From positions 1 to 42,232 of the forward strand of contig JAAYOJ010000007.1 in assembly GCA_012520405.1 (NCBI GenBank): a stretch of 42,232 nt of DNA. The letters are read 5' to 3'. Position numbers and translations under genes: made by a program. Source of the DNA: Peptococcaceae bacterium (lineage in GTDB: Bacteria; Bacillota; Desulfitobacteriia; Desulfitobacteriales; Syntrophobotulaceae). Position 1 is the first letter of the stretch; every line of letters starts with the position of its first letter. Shown piece by piece: positions 24,817 through 35,657 of the stretch. A model generated the notes under the pieces. The model did not search any database and was not told the origin of the DNA. It worked only from the letters and a program-made list of their open reading frames with translations.

Positions 24817-25899
24817 ATGACCAAAAGAATAGGAGTACTAACCGGAGGCGGGGACTGCCCGGGTCTTAATGCAGTAATCAGGGCTGTGGTTAAAAGTGCA
24901 ACTTTTAAAGGAATAGAAGTAATAGGTATCAGGGACGGTTTCAAAGGTGCTGTGGAACAGGATTTTGTTAAATTAGGCTTACAGCAAGTATCCGGTATCT
25001 TGCACCGGGGTGGAACTATTTTAGGGACTTCCAATCGGGATAATCCCTTTGCCTATTGGGTTGAGGAAAAGGGTCGCAAAATTCAAAAGGATTGTTCGGA
25101 CCGAGTGCTAGCCAATCTGGCCCAGCAGGGCATAGAAGACCTGATCGTGATAGGCGGCGACGGAAGTCTTAATATTGCTTTGGAACTTATGCAAAAAGGC
25201 TTAAGGGTGATAGGAGTACCTAAAACCATTGACAATGATCTAATGGCTACTGATTTTACTTTTGGCTTCCAATCTGCCGTGGATACGGCGCAAGATGCGC
25301 TGGACAAACTGCACACCACCGCCGAGTCTCACCACCGGGTAATGATCCTGGAAGTTATGGGACGCTATGCCGGTTGGATTGCTCTTTATGCCGGATTGGC
25401 CGGTGGGGCAGATGTTATTTTAATCCCTGAGATTCCTTATAGCATTGAAAAAGTGGCTGAGGCTGTCAACCTGCGCAAGGAAAAAGGGAAAAAGTTCAGT
25501 ATTATTGTTGCTGCCGAAGGAGCCAGGCCCATTGACGGGGAAATGGTGGTTAAGACCAGGCTGGAAGGAAGAACGGATCCTGTTGTACTTGGTGGTGTTG
25601 GGGCCAAGGTGGCTGAGGATCTGGAAGGATTAATAGGACTTGAAACTCGAGTAACCGTTTTAGGCCACATTCAGCGTGGGGGATCACCTAATGCCTATGA
25701 TCGAGTTCTGGCTACCAGGTACGGAACTGCAGCGATAGACGCTGTAATCGCCGGAGAAACAGGGAAAATGGTCGCTCTAAAAGGTACGGAAATTGTTACT
25801 GTTCCTTTGGCGGAAGCCGTAAGTCACCTGAAGAAAATTCCTTTGCACCATCCCGTCATGCTGACGGCCAGGGCGGTAGGTCTTCGCTTTGGAGATTAA
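24817..25899 (+). CDS. pfkA: 6-phosphofructokinase, embedded in the his operon
   Basis: A 360-residue PFK that phosphorylates fructose 6-phosphate. Visible: GVLTGGGDCPGLNAVIR at the start, IGGDGS (112-117), PKTIDND (135-141) and LEVMGRYAGW. Residue Gly116 (E. coli Gly104) is ATP-type, while Lys136 (E. coli Gly124) is the residue of the PPi/mixed (group III) lineage; this Gly/Lys pair leaves the phosphate donor (ATP or PPi) uncertain. It sits between hisZ and hisG, 13 and 34 bases from each. ATG 24817 follows AAGGGG. PFK has no place in histidine synthesis; a link through ribose 5-phosphate/PRPP supply is speculative. Confidence 0.9.
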   Translation: MTKRIGVLTGGGDCPGLNAVIRAVVKSATFKGIEVIGIRDGFKGAVEQDFVKLGLQQVSGILHRGGTILGTSNRDNPFAYWVEEKGRKIQKDCSDRVLANLAQQGIEDLIVIGGDGSLNIALELMQKGLRVIGVPKTIDNDLMATDFTFGFQSAVDTAQDALDKLHTTAESHHRVMILEVMGRYAGWIALYAGLAGGADVILIPEIPYSIEKVAEAVNLRKEKGKKFSIIVAAEGARPIDGEMVVKTRLEGRTDPVVLGGVGAKVAEDLEGLIGLETRVTVLGHIQRGGSPNAYDRVLATRYGTAAIDAVIAGETGKMVALKGTEIVTVPLAEAVSHLKKIPLHHPVMLTARAVGLRFGD

Positions 25900-25933
25900 T
25901 TAACTAATACCAAGTAGGGAAGGAGCTTGAGCG

Positions 25934-26602
25934 GTGCCCAAAAACTTTTTAACTATTGCTTTACCCAAAGGAAAACTGTTAACGGATTCTGTACAGTTAT
26001 TAACCCAGGCCGGGATAGATTGCCAGGGAGTAGAGGAAGACTCTCGCCGGCTGCTGTTTGACTTGCCGCCAAACCAGGCCAGGATTATTATTTGCCGGCC
26101 CACTGATATACCGACTTATGTCGAACACGGAGCAGCTGATATCGGCTTTGTGGGTAAAGATACCATTATTGAGCAAAATTGTGATGTAGCTGAGCTGCTG
26201 GATTTAAAATTCGGCTACTGTCGCTTTGTGGTGGCCATGCCGGAAGAAAATCTTCCCCCGATATTGCCTAATGGTGAATATGATCTTAACTATATTAATC
26301 ATAAACGAGTGGCCACTAAGTTCCCGCGGGTAGCCCAGATGTTTTTCAGCTCTAAAGGAATGCAAGTAACCCCGGTCAAATTGCATGGCAATATAGAGCT
26401 GGCACCCCGCGTAGGCTTGGCGGAGACAATCGTGGATATTGTTTCTACAGGCCGGACCTTAAGAGAGAATAATCTGAAAGAGGTAGCTCAAATCCTGGAA
26501 GCTACCACCAGAATGATTGCTAACAGAGTTTCTTACAGGATAAAATACGAACGGATCCAGGAACTGGCCGACAAATGCCGGGAATTACTCCAAGAAAATT
26601 AA
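25934..26602 (+). CDS. hisG: ATP phosphoribosyltransferase, short form HisG
   Basis: Catalyses the first step of histidine synthesis, joining ATP and PRPP. At 222 residues it is the short form lacking the C-terminal regulatory domain, which needs HisZ. The substrate motifs are visible: [12 protein letters not shown] near the start, GFVGKDTI, and the PRPP-loop block [15 protein letters not shown]. The start is GTG 25934 behind GGAAGGAG. A HisZ is encoded two genes upstream, so the complex is complete. Confidence 0.95.
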   Translation: MPKNFLTIALPKGKLLTDSVQLLTQAGIDCQGVEEDSRRLLFDLPPNQARIIICRPTDIPTYVEHGAADIGFVGKDTIIEQNCDVAELLDLKFGYCRFVVAMPEENLPPILPNGEYDLNYINHKRVATKFPRVAQMFFSSKGMQVTPVKLHGNIELAPRVGLAETIVDIVSTGRTLRENNLKEVAQILEATTRMIANRVSYRIKYERIQELADKCRELLQEN

Positions 26603-26647
26603 TTCAGCATTACCAATTAGAAAAAAACTGTTATTAAAGAGGTCATT

Positions 26648-27934
26648 ATGAAAACAGTTATAAAATATCAGGATTTCGATCCCAATAAGCTGCGTCAAAA
26701 AGTTTATAATCAGGATCAGAAAATAAAAAATACGGTGGCCGAAATTATTAAGGATGTCCAGGCCCAAGGGGATGAGGCTCTCTATAGGCTAACGGCTAAA
26801 TTGGACGGGGCTGACTTAAAAACAAGCGGGCTTCAGGTTTCTCCCCGGGAGATTGAAGAGGCTTATCTTAAAGTTGACCAAAGCTTTCTGCAAGCTTTGC
26901 GTCAGGCCAAGGAAAACATATACCGTTACCATGCCGGGCAAAAACGTGCCTCCTGGTTCGAGAGTAAAGAGGATGGCAGCCTGCTTGGCCAGTTATACCG
27001 TGCGTTGGAGCGAGTAGGTATTTATGTGCCGGGAGGAACCGCAGCCTATCCTTCCTCCGTGTTGATGAATGCTCTGCCTGCTGTTGTAGCCGGAGTAGAA
27101 CAAATTGTAATGGTTAGTCCTCCCCTCAAGGACGGTAGTATTCTACCTGAAGTTCTGGTTGCTGCCCAAGAATGCGGTGTGACGGAAATCTATAAAATCG
27201 GTGGAGCTCAGGCTATAGCCGCTTTGGCCTATGGTACAGCAAGCATAAGGCCGGTGGACAAAATTACCGGTCCGGGCAATATTTACGTTACTTTAGCTAA
27301 GAAAGAAGTTTATGGCACGGTCGATATAGATATGTTGGCCGGGCCAAGTGAAATTCTCATTTTGGCAGATCAAAGCGGCTGTCCCAAGGAGCTTGCTGCC
27401 GATCTTCTTTCTCAGGCCGAACATGACCGCTTGGCTTCTTCCATCTTGATTTCCCCGGACCTAAAACTATTAAAGGAAACGGCGGCCGAAGTGGAACAGC
27501 AGCTGAAGGAATTGCCCCGCGCGGACATAGCCAAGGCTTCTTGGGAAAACAACGGGGCTCTTGTTCTGGTGGAAGATTTAAAACAAGGAATGGATTTAGC
27601 CAATAGCATTGCCCCCGAACATTTAGAATTGGTGGTAGAAGATCCATTATTGTGGCTGGGCAAGGTTAAGAATGCCGGGGCAGTTTTCCTGGGACGCAAT
27701 ACACCGGAACCGGTGGGCGATTATTTTGCCGGTCCTAACCATATCCTGCCCACAGGGGGAACAGCCCGCTTTTATTCCGTATTAGATGTGGATGCTTTCT
27801 TGAAAAAAATAAGTATAGTCAGTTATTCGGCTCAAGCCTTGCAAAGGGACGCCGAACAAATTGCTTTATTGGCTCGCCGCGAAGGGCTGGAGGCCCATGC
27901 CAGAGCGGTAGAGGTCAGGCAAAAACAGCAGTAA
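26648..27934 (+). CDS. hisD: Histidinol dehydrogenase
   Basis: Oxidises L-histidinol to histidine in two NAD+ steps with a catalytic Zn2+. It is a 428-residue enzyme. Visible: VGIYVPGGTAAYPSSVLMN, the Gln/His metal region in LLSQAEHDRLAS, PEHLELVVEDP and AGPNHILPTGGTARFYS. ATG 26648 follows AGAGGT. It directly follows hisG, a common order in bacteria. Confidence 0.97.
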   Translation: MKTVIKYQDFDPNKLRQKVYNQDQKIKNTVAEIIKDVQAQGDEALYRLTAKLDGADLKTSGLQVSPREIEEAYLKVDQSFLQALRQAKENIYRYHAGQKRASWFESKEDGSLLGQLYRALERVGIYVPGGTAAYPSSVLMNALPAVVAGVEQIVMVSPPLKDGSILPEVLVAAQECGVTEIYKIGGAQAIAALAYGTASIRPVDKITGPGNIYVTLAKKEVYGTVDIDMLAGPSEILILADQSGCPKELAADLLSQAEHDRLASSILISPDLKLLKETAAEVEQQLKELPRADIAKASWENNGALVLVEDLKQGMDLANSIAPEHLELVVEDPLLWLGKVKNAGAVFLGRNTPEPVGDYFAGPNHILPTGGTARFYSVLDVDAFLKKISIVSYSAQALQRDAEQIALLARREGLEAHARAVEVRQKQQ

Positions 27935-27963
27935 GAAATGTTAGAGGAAACGGAGGGATTAGG

Positions 27964-28548
27964 ATGCGCCAAGGAGTTTTGGCCAGGAAAACTATGGAAA
28001 CGGATATCAAGGCCAAACTGGTGCTTGACGGCCGGGGAGAAGCCAATCTGGATACAGGTCTTGCTTTTTTTGACCATATGTTGAATTCGTTCTGTCGGTT
28101 TGCCTATTTTGATCTTAATTTAAAAGCTGTGGGCGACCTTGAAGTTGACCAACATCATACCATAGAAGACTGTGGGATTGTGTTAGGACAAGTTTTCAAA
28201 GAGGCCCTGGGAGACAAGTTGGGAATTCAGAGGGTTGCTGATTGCCTTTTTCCTATGGATGAGGCGCTGGCCCAGGTCGCCGTCGATATTTCCAACCGCG
28301 GCTATCTGGTTTGGCAAGTAGATTGTCCTCCGGGTATGGTTGGCGAGTTTCCGGTGGAAATGGTCGAGGAGTTTTTCCGGGCTTTTGCCTATAATGCCGG
28401 AATTACCTTACATATTCGTCTTCTAAGCGGCAAGAACAAACATCATATTCTGGAAGCGATATTTAAAGCTGTGGGCCGGGCACTAGGGCTGGCGGTAGGT
28501 TTAGATGGGCGTAACAGCGGTATTCCTTCCACCAAGGGAGTATTATAA
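27964..28548 (+). CDS. hisB: Imidazoleglycerol-phosphate dehydratase
   Basis: A monofunctional 194-residue HisB of the type found in Gram-positives; a manganese enzyme that dehydrates imidazoleglycerol phosphate. The two inverted metal motifs are DQHHTIEDCG and NKHHILEAIFKA. GGAGGGATTAGG lies ahead of ATG 27964. The histidinol-phosphate phosphatase domain is absent, as expected for this type, so the phosphatase must be encoded elsewhere. Normally hisH would follow; the next gene is hisA. Confidence 0.96.
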   Translation: MRQGVLARKTMETDIKAKLVLDGRGEANLDTGLAFFDHMLNSFCRFAYFDLNLKAVGDLEVDQHHTIEDCGIVLGQVFKEALGDKLGIQRVADCLFPMDEALAQVAVDISNRGYLVWQVDCPPGMVGEFPVEMVEEFFRAFAYNAGITLHIRLLSGKNKHHILEAIFKAVGRALGLAVGLDGRNSGIPSTKGVL

Positions 28549-28591
28549 AACTTATGATGATAGAAAAAATTAGGAAGTGGGTTGTAAGCAA

Positions 28592-29323
28592 GTGATTATA
28601 TATCCGGCTATAGATTTAAAAGACGGTCAAGTTGTTCGGCTCCTGCAGGGAAACATGGAAGAGGCGACAGTGTTTGGGCATGACCCTGTTAAGGTAGCAG
28701 CTGACTTTTTAAAGCAAGGCACGAAGTACCTGCACCTGGTAGACTTAAATGGGGCCGTGGAAGGGAAGCCGGTTAACGACCAAGCTATTAGAAATATCCT
28801 GACCCAAGTACCCTTAGAAATTCAAATCGGTGGGGGTATTCGTACTTTGGAGCGGATTGAGGAGCTGTTAGAATTAGGAGTATCAAGGGTAATCCTGGGG
28901 ACGGTGGCCGTAAGAAAACCCGAATTAGTGGCGGAAGCTGTACGCCGGTACGGTGAGAGAATTATTGTGGGTATAGACGCTCGCGAAGGGATGGTTGCGG
29001 TCCAAGGATGGTCGGAAAAAACGAACATCAAAGCCGAGGAACTGGGCTTAGCTATGAAAGAAGTAGGAGTTTCCCGGATTATATTTACGGATATTGCCAG
29101 GGATGGCATGATGGCCGGTCCTAATATCAAAAGTACAGTTCAAATGGCGCAAGCTACCGGTTTGAAAGTTATAGCCTCCGGTGGTATTTCCTGCTTGGAA
29201 GATTTAATCCGGCTTAAAGCTGAGGCTGACCGCGGCCTTGGGATTGAAGGAGTTATCGTGGGCAAAGCACTTTATTCCGGTGCTTTTACCCTTGGGCAGG
29301 CTTTGGAGGCAATGAATAACTAG
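28592..29323 (+). CDS. hisA: Phosphoribosylformimino-5-aminoimidazole carboxamide ribotide isomerase
   Basis: HisA performs the Amadori rearrangement before the HisF/HisH step. It is a 243-residue (beta/alpha)8 barrel. With GTG 28592 the protein begins (M)IIYPAIDLKDG, the family's usual start, giving catalytic Asp8; Asp129 in GIDARE is the second general acid/base. An in-frame GTG at 28577 would add five residues and is less likely. The GTG overlaps the TGA of a 13-codon frame that starts at 28554; I take that frame as chance. Confidence 0.93.
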   Translation: MIIYPAIDLKDGQVVRLLQGNMEEATVFGHDPVKVAADFLKQGTKYLHLVDLNGAVEGKPVNDQAIRNILTQVPLEIQIGGGIRTLERIEELLELGVSRVILGTVAVRKPELVAEAVRRYGERIIVGIDAREGMVAVQGWSEKTNIKAEELGLAMKEVGVSRIIFTDIARDGMMAGPNIKSTVQMAQATGLKVIASGGISCLEDLIRLKAEADRGLGIEGVIVGKALYSGAFTLGQALEAMNN

Positions 29324-29349
29324 GGAGTACGTAGGAGGGATTAACATTG

Positions 29350-30108
29350 ATGTTAGCCAAAAGAATTATTCCCTGTCTTGATGTTCATGCAGGGCGGGTT
29401 GTCAAGGGTACAAATTTTGTGCAGCTCCGTGATGCCGGAGACCCGGTGGAACTCGCTTCTTTTTATGACCGGGAGGGGGCGGATGAACTTGTTTTATTGG
29501 ATATTTCTGCTACGGTCGAAGGCCGGGCCACTATGGTGGAAGTGGTTCGAAAAACGGCTCAGCAGGTGTCCATCCCTTTTACCGTCGGCGGCGGACTGCG
29601 GACCATAGAAGATATTCGTCGCATCTTGAATGCCGGTGCGGATAAAGTCTCTTTGAACACAGCTGCCATCCAAAATCCCAAGCTTATTGGGGAAGGGGCG
29701 CAAACCTTCGGCAGGGAGCGCATAGTTGTAGCTATTGATGCCCGGCAAGTGGGAGAAATGCGCTGGGAGGTATATACCCACGGTGGCGGGACTTCGACAG
29801 GGCTAGACGTCCTGGAATGGGCTAAGCAAGTAGAAGATTTAGGAGCGGGAGAAATCCTTCTGACTTCCATGGATCGGGACGGTACTAAAGACGGCTATGA
29901 CAATGATTTGAACAGAACAATCAGTAGAGCAGTATCCATCCCTCTTATAGCAAGTGGCGGGGCCGGTAACCTTCAACATTTGGCGGACGGCTTGACTAAA
30001 GGAGAAGCAGATGCTGTGTTGGCAGCCTCAATTTTTCATTACCGGGAATATAGCATTCAAGAGGCTAAGAATTATTTAAAGGAACGGGGAATTCCGGTTC
30101 GCGAATAA
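29350..30108 (+). CDS. hisF: Imidazole glycerol phosphate synthase cyclase subunit HisF
   Basis: The cyclase half of the glutamine-dependent IGP synthase, a 252-residue (beta/alpha)8 barrel. Catalytic Asp11 and Asp130 are in place (CLDVHAG; VAIDAR). Residues that form the ammonia gate to HisH in Thermotoga maritima HisF, Arg5, Glu46, Lys99 and a Glu near 168, are all present. No hisH occurs in the operon, yet HisF looks built for a glutaminase partner. ATG 29350 follows AGGAGGGATTAAC. Confidence 0.96.
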   Translation: MLAKRIIPCLDVHAGRVVKGTNFVQLRDAGDPVELASFYDREGADELVLLDISATVEGRATMVEVVRKTAQQVSIPFTVGGGLRTIEDIRRILNAGADKVSLNTAAIQNPKLIGEGAQTFGRERIVVAIDARQVGEMRWEVYTHGGGTSTGLDVLEWAKQVEDLGAGEILLTSMDRDGTKDGYDNDLNRTISRAVSIPLIASGGAGNLQHLADGLTKGEADAVLAASIFHYREYSIQEAKNYLKERGIPVRE

Positions 30109-30149
30109 GCAAGAACATAAATTTAAGAGAGATATTGAAGGTGACTAAA

Positions 30150-30890
30150 ATGAGTAATAAAATAGATGAGACGGTACTCGAGCAAGTCATGAAAGAAATC
30201 CGCTGGAACCAAGACGGCCTTGTTCCCGCCGTGGTCCAAGATATAGAAAGCGGACAAGTATTAATGCTTGCCTATATGAACGCCGAAGCTTTGGAAAGGA
30301 CTATTAGGGAGGGCAAAGCTTATTACTTTAGCCGCTCGCGCCAAAGTCTCTGGCTGAAAGGGGAGACATCGGGCCACTTTCAAGAAGTTGTCGACATGCG
30401 TTTCGACTGTGACCAGGATGCTGTCCTCCTTCAAGTAAAACAAACCGGCATGGCTTGCCATGAACACTATTTTTCTTGCTTTCATAATAAAATTAATGTT
30501 TATGAACAGGAAAATAATAGCAGGCAAAAAGACCAAGGCTTTTGGACCACGGTTGGTGAGCCCGGGCTTAAGCCCGATATCCCTTTGGGCAGGATTTTGG
30601 AGATGCTTGCCGAAACTATTAACCAGAGAAATCTGACAAGACCCGAAGGGGCTTATACTACCTACCTGTTTACTAAAGGTTTAGACAAGATACTGAAAAA
30701 AGTAGGCGAAGAGTGTGCTGAAGTTATTATTGCCGCCAAAAATGACAATCCGGACGAGATAACCTATGAAACTGCGGACCTGCTTTATCATCTCTTGGTT
30801 CTGCTCGAGGATCGAAAAGTAGGCTTGCAGGAAATTGCCGCTGAACTTAACTCCAGAAGAGGAAAGAAAAGCGTGATCAAAGATAAGTAA
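30150..30890 (+). CDS. hisIE: Bifunctional phosphoribosyl-AMP cyclohydrolase / phosphoribosyl-ATP pyrophosphatase
   Basis: A fusion of HisI (about 1-125) and HisE (about 145-246). HisI shows FDCDQDAVLLQVKQTGMACH and the second Cys in YFSCF (metal site). HisE is MazG-like with GEECAEVIIAAK and the EITYETADLLYHLLVLL helix. The two reactions open the ring and remove pyrophosphate in steps 2 and 3 of the pathway. ATG 30150 is chosen because GAAGGTG precedes it; an in-frame TTG at 30135 is less likely. This is the last his gene of the operon; no hisC or hisH follows. Confidence 0.95.
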   Translation: MSNKIDETVLEQVMKEIRWNQDGLVPAVVQDIESGQVLMLAYMNAEALERTIREGKAYYFSRSRQSLWLKGETSGHFQEVVDMRFDCDQDAVLLQVKQTGMACHEHYFSCFHNKINVYEQENNSRQKDQGFWTTVGEPGLKPDIPLGRILEMLAETINQRNLTRPEGAYTTYLFTKGLDKILKKVGEECAEVIIAAKNDNPDEITYETADLLYHLLVLLEDRKVGLQEIAAELNSRRGKKSVIKDK

Positions 30891-30916
30891 ATAATAACTA
30901 AAAGATAAAAAAGATA

Positions 30917-31000
30917 GATAAGTTATTAATTGAATTTATCTTACAATTATTTTGTAATTACTATTATAATTTGACATTATAATTTGCAATTAACTAAGAT
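30917..31000 (+). promoter_or_regulatory. AT-rich control region before mazG-like/pcrA/ligA
   Basis: The 146-base gap holds an 8-pair hairpin (30917-30924 with 30933-30940, weak as a terminator for lack of T-run), a palindrome TTACAA-N5-TTGTAA (30941-30957), an 11-base direct repeat ATTATAATTTG (30963-30973 and 30976-30986), and TTGACA (30971-30976) with TAAGAT 18 bases on (30995-31000) as a possible weak promoter. Only the TTGACA is convincing as a box. Confidence 0.35.
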
Positions 31001-31036
31001 GTATTTCTAAAAAGTTTGAAAAACGGAGAAAAGAGC

Positions 31037-31354
31037 ATGGAAAAGAATATTTCCAAGACTATTACCCTGCCGCGCCTTAATAAGTTGAGCCCATCTTTGG
31101 AAAGTACGGCTTTGAAAATCATGGAAGAATCCGGAGAGTTGGCTCAAGCCATAGGGAAGTTTAGGGGACTTAACGGGGAACAACTAGAAGTAAAAGAATC
31201 CGAAGCCATGCAGATGGTAGCCAGGGAGTTAATTGATGTGGCCCAGACCGCGGTTACCATGATGTTTGTGTTGGAGGAGCAATACGGCATTGATTTGGCT
31301 AAAATTCTCGAAGATCATGTTCGCAAACTTCGTGAAAAAGGTTATTGTGATTAG
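31037..31354 (+). CDS. MazG-like nucleotide pyrophosphohydrolase family protein
   Basis: A 105-residue helical protein of the MazG-like/all-alpha NTP pyrophosphohydrolase type. The paired motifs are EESGELAQAIGKF (E-x-x-G-E-x-x) and ARELIDVAQTAVTMM (E-x-x-D), which bind Mg2+ and phosphate. The start ATG 31037 has GGAGA upstream; a TTG 21 bases earlier is less likely. It precedes pcrA by 25 bases, so it may be co-transcribed. It is too diverged from HisE or true MazG to name a substrate. Confidence 0.72.
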   Translation: MEKNISKTITLPRLNKLSPSLESTALKIMEESGELAQAIGKFRGLNGEQLEVKESEAMQMVARELIDVAQTAVTMMFVLEEQYGIDLAKILEDHVRKLREKGYCD

Positions 31355-31379
31355 GGTTACTTAGGAAAGGGGATTTTAT

Positions 31380-33620
31380 ATGTATTACCTTCAGGACCTG
31401 AATCCAGTCCAACGGCAAGCGGTTGAAAGCGGAGAAGGTCCTCTTCTTATCTTAGCCGGAGCGGGGTCAGGCAAGACCAGAGTACTTACTTACCGGATTG
31501 CTCACCTGATTGCCAACGGTGTTGACCCTTGGCAGATTATTGCTATTACTTTTACCAACAAAGCGGCCCAAGAGATGAGGGACAGGATTATTAATTTAGT
31601 CGGCAGTGAAGCCCGGAATCTCTGGATATCCACTTTTCACTCGGCCTGTGTTCGCATTTTAAGGCGTGAAATCAGCCTTCTTCCGGGTTATTCCCGGAGC
31701 TTCGTGATTTATGATTCTGCCGATCAGCTGGCTTTAGTGAAAGAATGCCTGAAATTATTAGATTTTGATGAGAAAAAAATTGCGCCCAAGGCTGTGTTAG
31801 CGGTTATTAGCGAGGCCAAGAACAAGTTGTTGGATGCCCCTTCTTTTAAGGCTAGGGCTTTAGATTATTTCCAGGAAAAAGCTGCTCAAGTTTATGAACT
31901 TTACCAACGCAAACTTGCTTCCTATAACGCTCTTGATTTTGATGATCTCATAATGCTTACCGTGAAAATCTTTCAAGAAAACCCTGATGTTTTAGAATAC
32001 TACCAGGAAAGGTTTCGCTATATTCTGGTGGATGAGTACCAGGATACAAACCACGCCCAGTATGTTCTAATCAACACTTTAGCGCAGCGTTATCGTAATC
32101 TATGTGTAGTCGGCGACGATGATCAGTCGGTTTATGGCTGGCGGGGTGCCGATGTCCAAAATATTTTAGATTTTGAAAGGGATTATCCCGAAGCCAAGGT
32201 TTTAAAACTGGAGCAAAATTACCGTTCTACTCAAAAAATTCTCCAGGCGGCCAATGAAGTCGTCAAGCATAATTTTAACCGTAAAGAAAAATCTCTTTGG
32301 ACAGAAAATAACGAAGGTGAAAACCTTGTTCTTTATAAAGCATGGAATGAACACGAAGAATCTCGGTTTGTAATGCGGAAAATCCGGGAGTTAAGAGATA
32401 AAGAAGGAAGGCCAAATGCAGATTTCGCGGTGCTTTATCGTACTAATGCCCAATCCAGGGTTTTAGAAGAGCATTTAATGAAAGAGGGTATTCCCTACCG
32501 CATTTATTCCGGTACCAAGTTTTATGAACGTATGGAAATCAAGGATATTTTAGCCTATCTGCGTTTGGTGCATAATCCTGCCGACAGGGTGAGTTTTGCC
32601 CGCATTGTCAATGTTCCCAAAAGGGGTATCGGCAAAACCAGTCTGGAAAACACCTTAGAATATGCGGAAGAACAGGGCATGCCGATACTAAATGCTTTGG
32701 CGGAAGCTGCTTATATTCCGGGGTTGCAGACCAGGGCAGTAAAGGCTTTAACTTCTTTTTATGAGATGATATGCAAGTTCCGGCAAGAAGCCGGGAAAGG
32801 GGTTCCGGTAACTGCTCTTACCGAGCTTATCCTTAAGGAAACCGGTTATATAGCCGCCCTGCGTGCGGAAAATACCGTAGAGGCCGAGTCCAGGATTGAA
32901 AACCTTAATGAATTTTTATCCGTTACAGCTGAGTATGACAATAATATAGAAGACTATCTTCAAGACTCCGAGTTGCAGGAAGAACAGAATATGCTAATTC
33001 TGGGAGGATTCCTGGAACAAGTCTCCCTGGTGGCTGAGATTGATAATTATGAAGAGGGCGAGGACGCGGTAAAACTCATGACCATGCACAGTGCCAAGGG
33101 TTTGGAATTCCCCGTGGTCTTTGCAGTCGGTTGGGAAGAGGGGATTTTCCCCAGTAGCAGGAGTTTGCTGGAGGAATATGCCCTCGAAGAAGAACGCCGC
33201 CTTTGTTATGTGACTATTACCAGAGCTAAAGAAAAGCTTTTTTTGAGTTATGCGGAGCAAAGAATGGTTTATGGCCATATCCAGGCCTGTCTTCCTTCCC
33301 GCTTTTTGAATGAAATCCCGCCAGAACTCTTAGAGTTTGAAACCGGCGGGGAAGAAATCCTGGGGCGGGGATTTGGAAGTCAGAAGCCAGGAAGCTCTTT
33401 TTCCTATGGGCGGGATAAGAGTTGGCGGGAAAAATCATCGCCGGTAGTGAGGTCAGATCCCGGAACTTTCCGGGTGGGGGACAAAGTTCAGCACCCTAAA
33501 TTTGGCCAAGGAATAGTTATGGCAGTTAGTGGCCAAGGCTTGGCTGCAGAAATTACCGTCGTGTTCAGCGGCGAAGTCAAAAAATTGATTGCGGAATATG
33601 CCAGATTGGTTAAACTATAG
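31380..33620 (+). CDS. pcrA: ATP-dependent DNA helicase PcrA/UvrD
   Basis: A 746-residue superfamily 1A helicase (3'-5') used in repair and rolling-circle replication, and in removing RecA and R-loops. Motif I GAGSGKT is at 27-33, motif II contains DEYQD with Asp218-Glu219, motif III GDDDQSVYGWRGAD, and motif VI VTITRAKEKLFLSYA. The C-terminal Tudor-like domain (RVGDKVQHPKFGQGIV) is the RNA-polymerase-binding part typical of Gram-positive PcrA. A GGGG site precedes ATG 31380. It is followed by ligA 26 bases on, a conserved Gram-positive pair. Confidence 0.96.
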   Translation: MYYLQDLNPVQRQAVESGEGPLLILAGAGSGKTRVLTYRIAHLIANGVDPWQIIAITFTNKAAQEMRDRIINLVGSEARNLWISTFHSACVRILRREISLLPGYSRSFVIYDSADQLALVKECLKLLDFDEKKIAPKAVLAVISEAKNKLLDAPSFKARALDYFQEKAAQVYELYQRKLASYNALDFDDLIMLTVKIFQENPDVLEYYQERFRYILVDEYQDTNHAQYVLINTLAQRYRNLCVVGDDDQSVYGWRGADVQNILDFERDYPEAKVLKLEQNYRSTQKILQAANEVVKHNFNRKEKSLWTENNEGENLVLYKAWNEHEESRFVMRKIRELRDKEGRPNADFAVLYRTNAQSRVLEEHLMKEGIPYRIYSGTKFYERMEIKDILAYLRLVHNPADRVSFARIVNVPKRGIGKTSLENTLEYAEEQGMPILNALAEAAYIPGLQTRAVKALTSFYEMICKFRQEAGKGVPVTALTELILKETGYIAALRAENTVEAESRIENLNEFLSVTAEYDNNIEDYLQDSELQEEQNMLILGGFLEQVSLVAEIDNYEEGEDAVKLMTMHSAKGLEFPVVFAVGWEEGIFPSSRSLLEEYALEEERRLCYVTITRAKEKLFLSYAEQRMVYGHIQACLPSRFLNEIPPELLEFETGGEEILGRGFGSQKPGSSFSYGRDKSWREKSSPVVRSDPGTFRVGDKVQHPKFGQGIVMAVSGQGLAAEITVVFSGEVKKLIAEYARLVKL

Positions 33621-33631
33621 ATACTTTTTAA

Positions 33632-35647
<2,016 letters not shown>

Positions 35648-35657
35648 CCCCTTATTA

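Noticed and set aside
28554-28595. A 13-codon frame between hisB and hisA as a relic of hisH
   Set aside because: Its translation shows no similarity to either end of HisH and it has no ribosome site; the overlap with the hisA GTG is probably chance.
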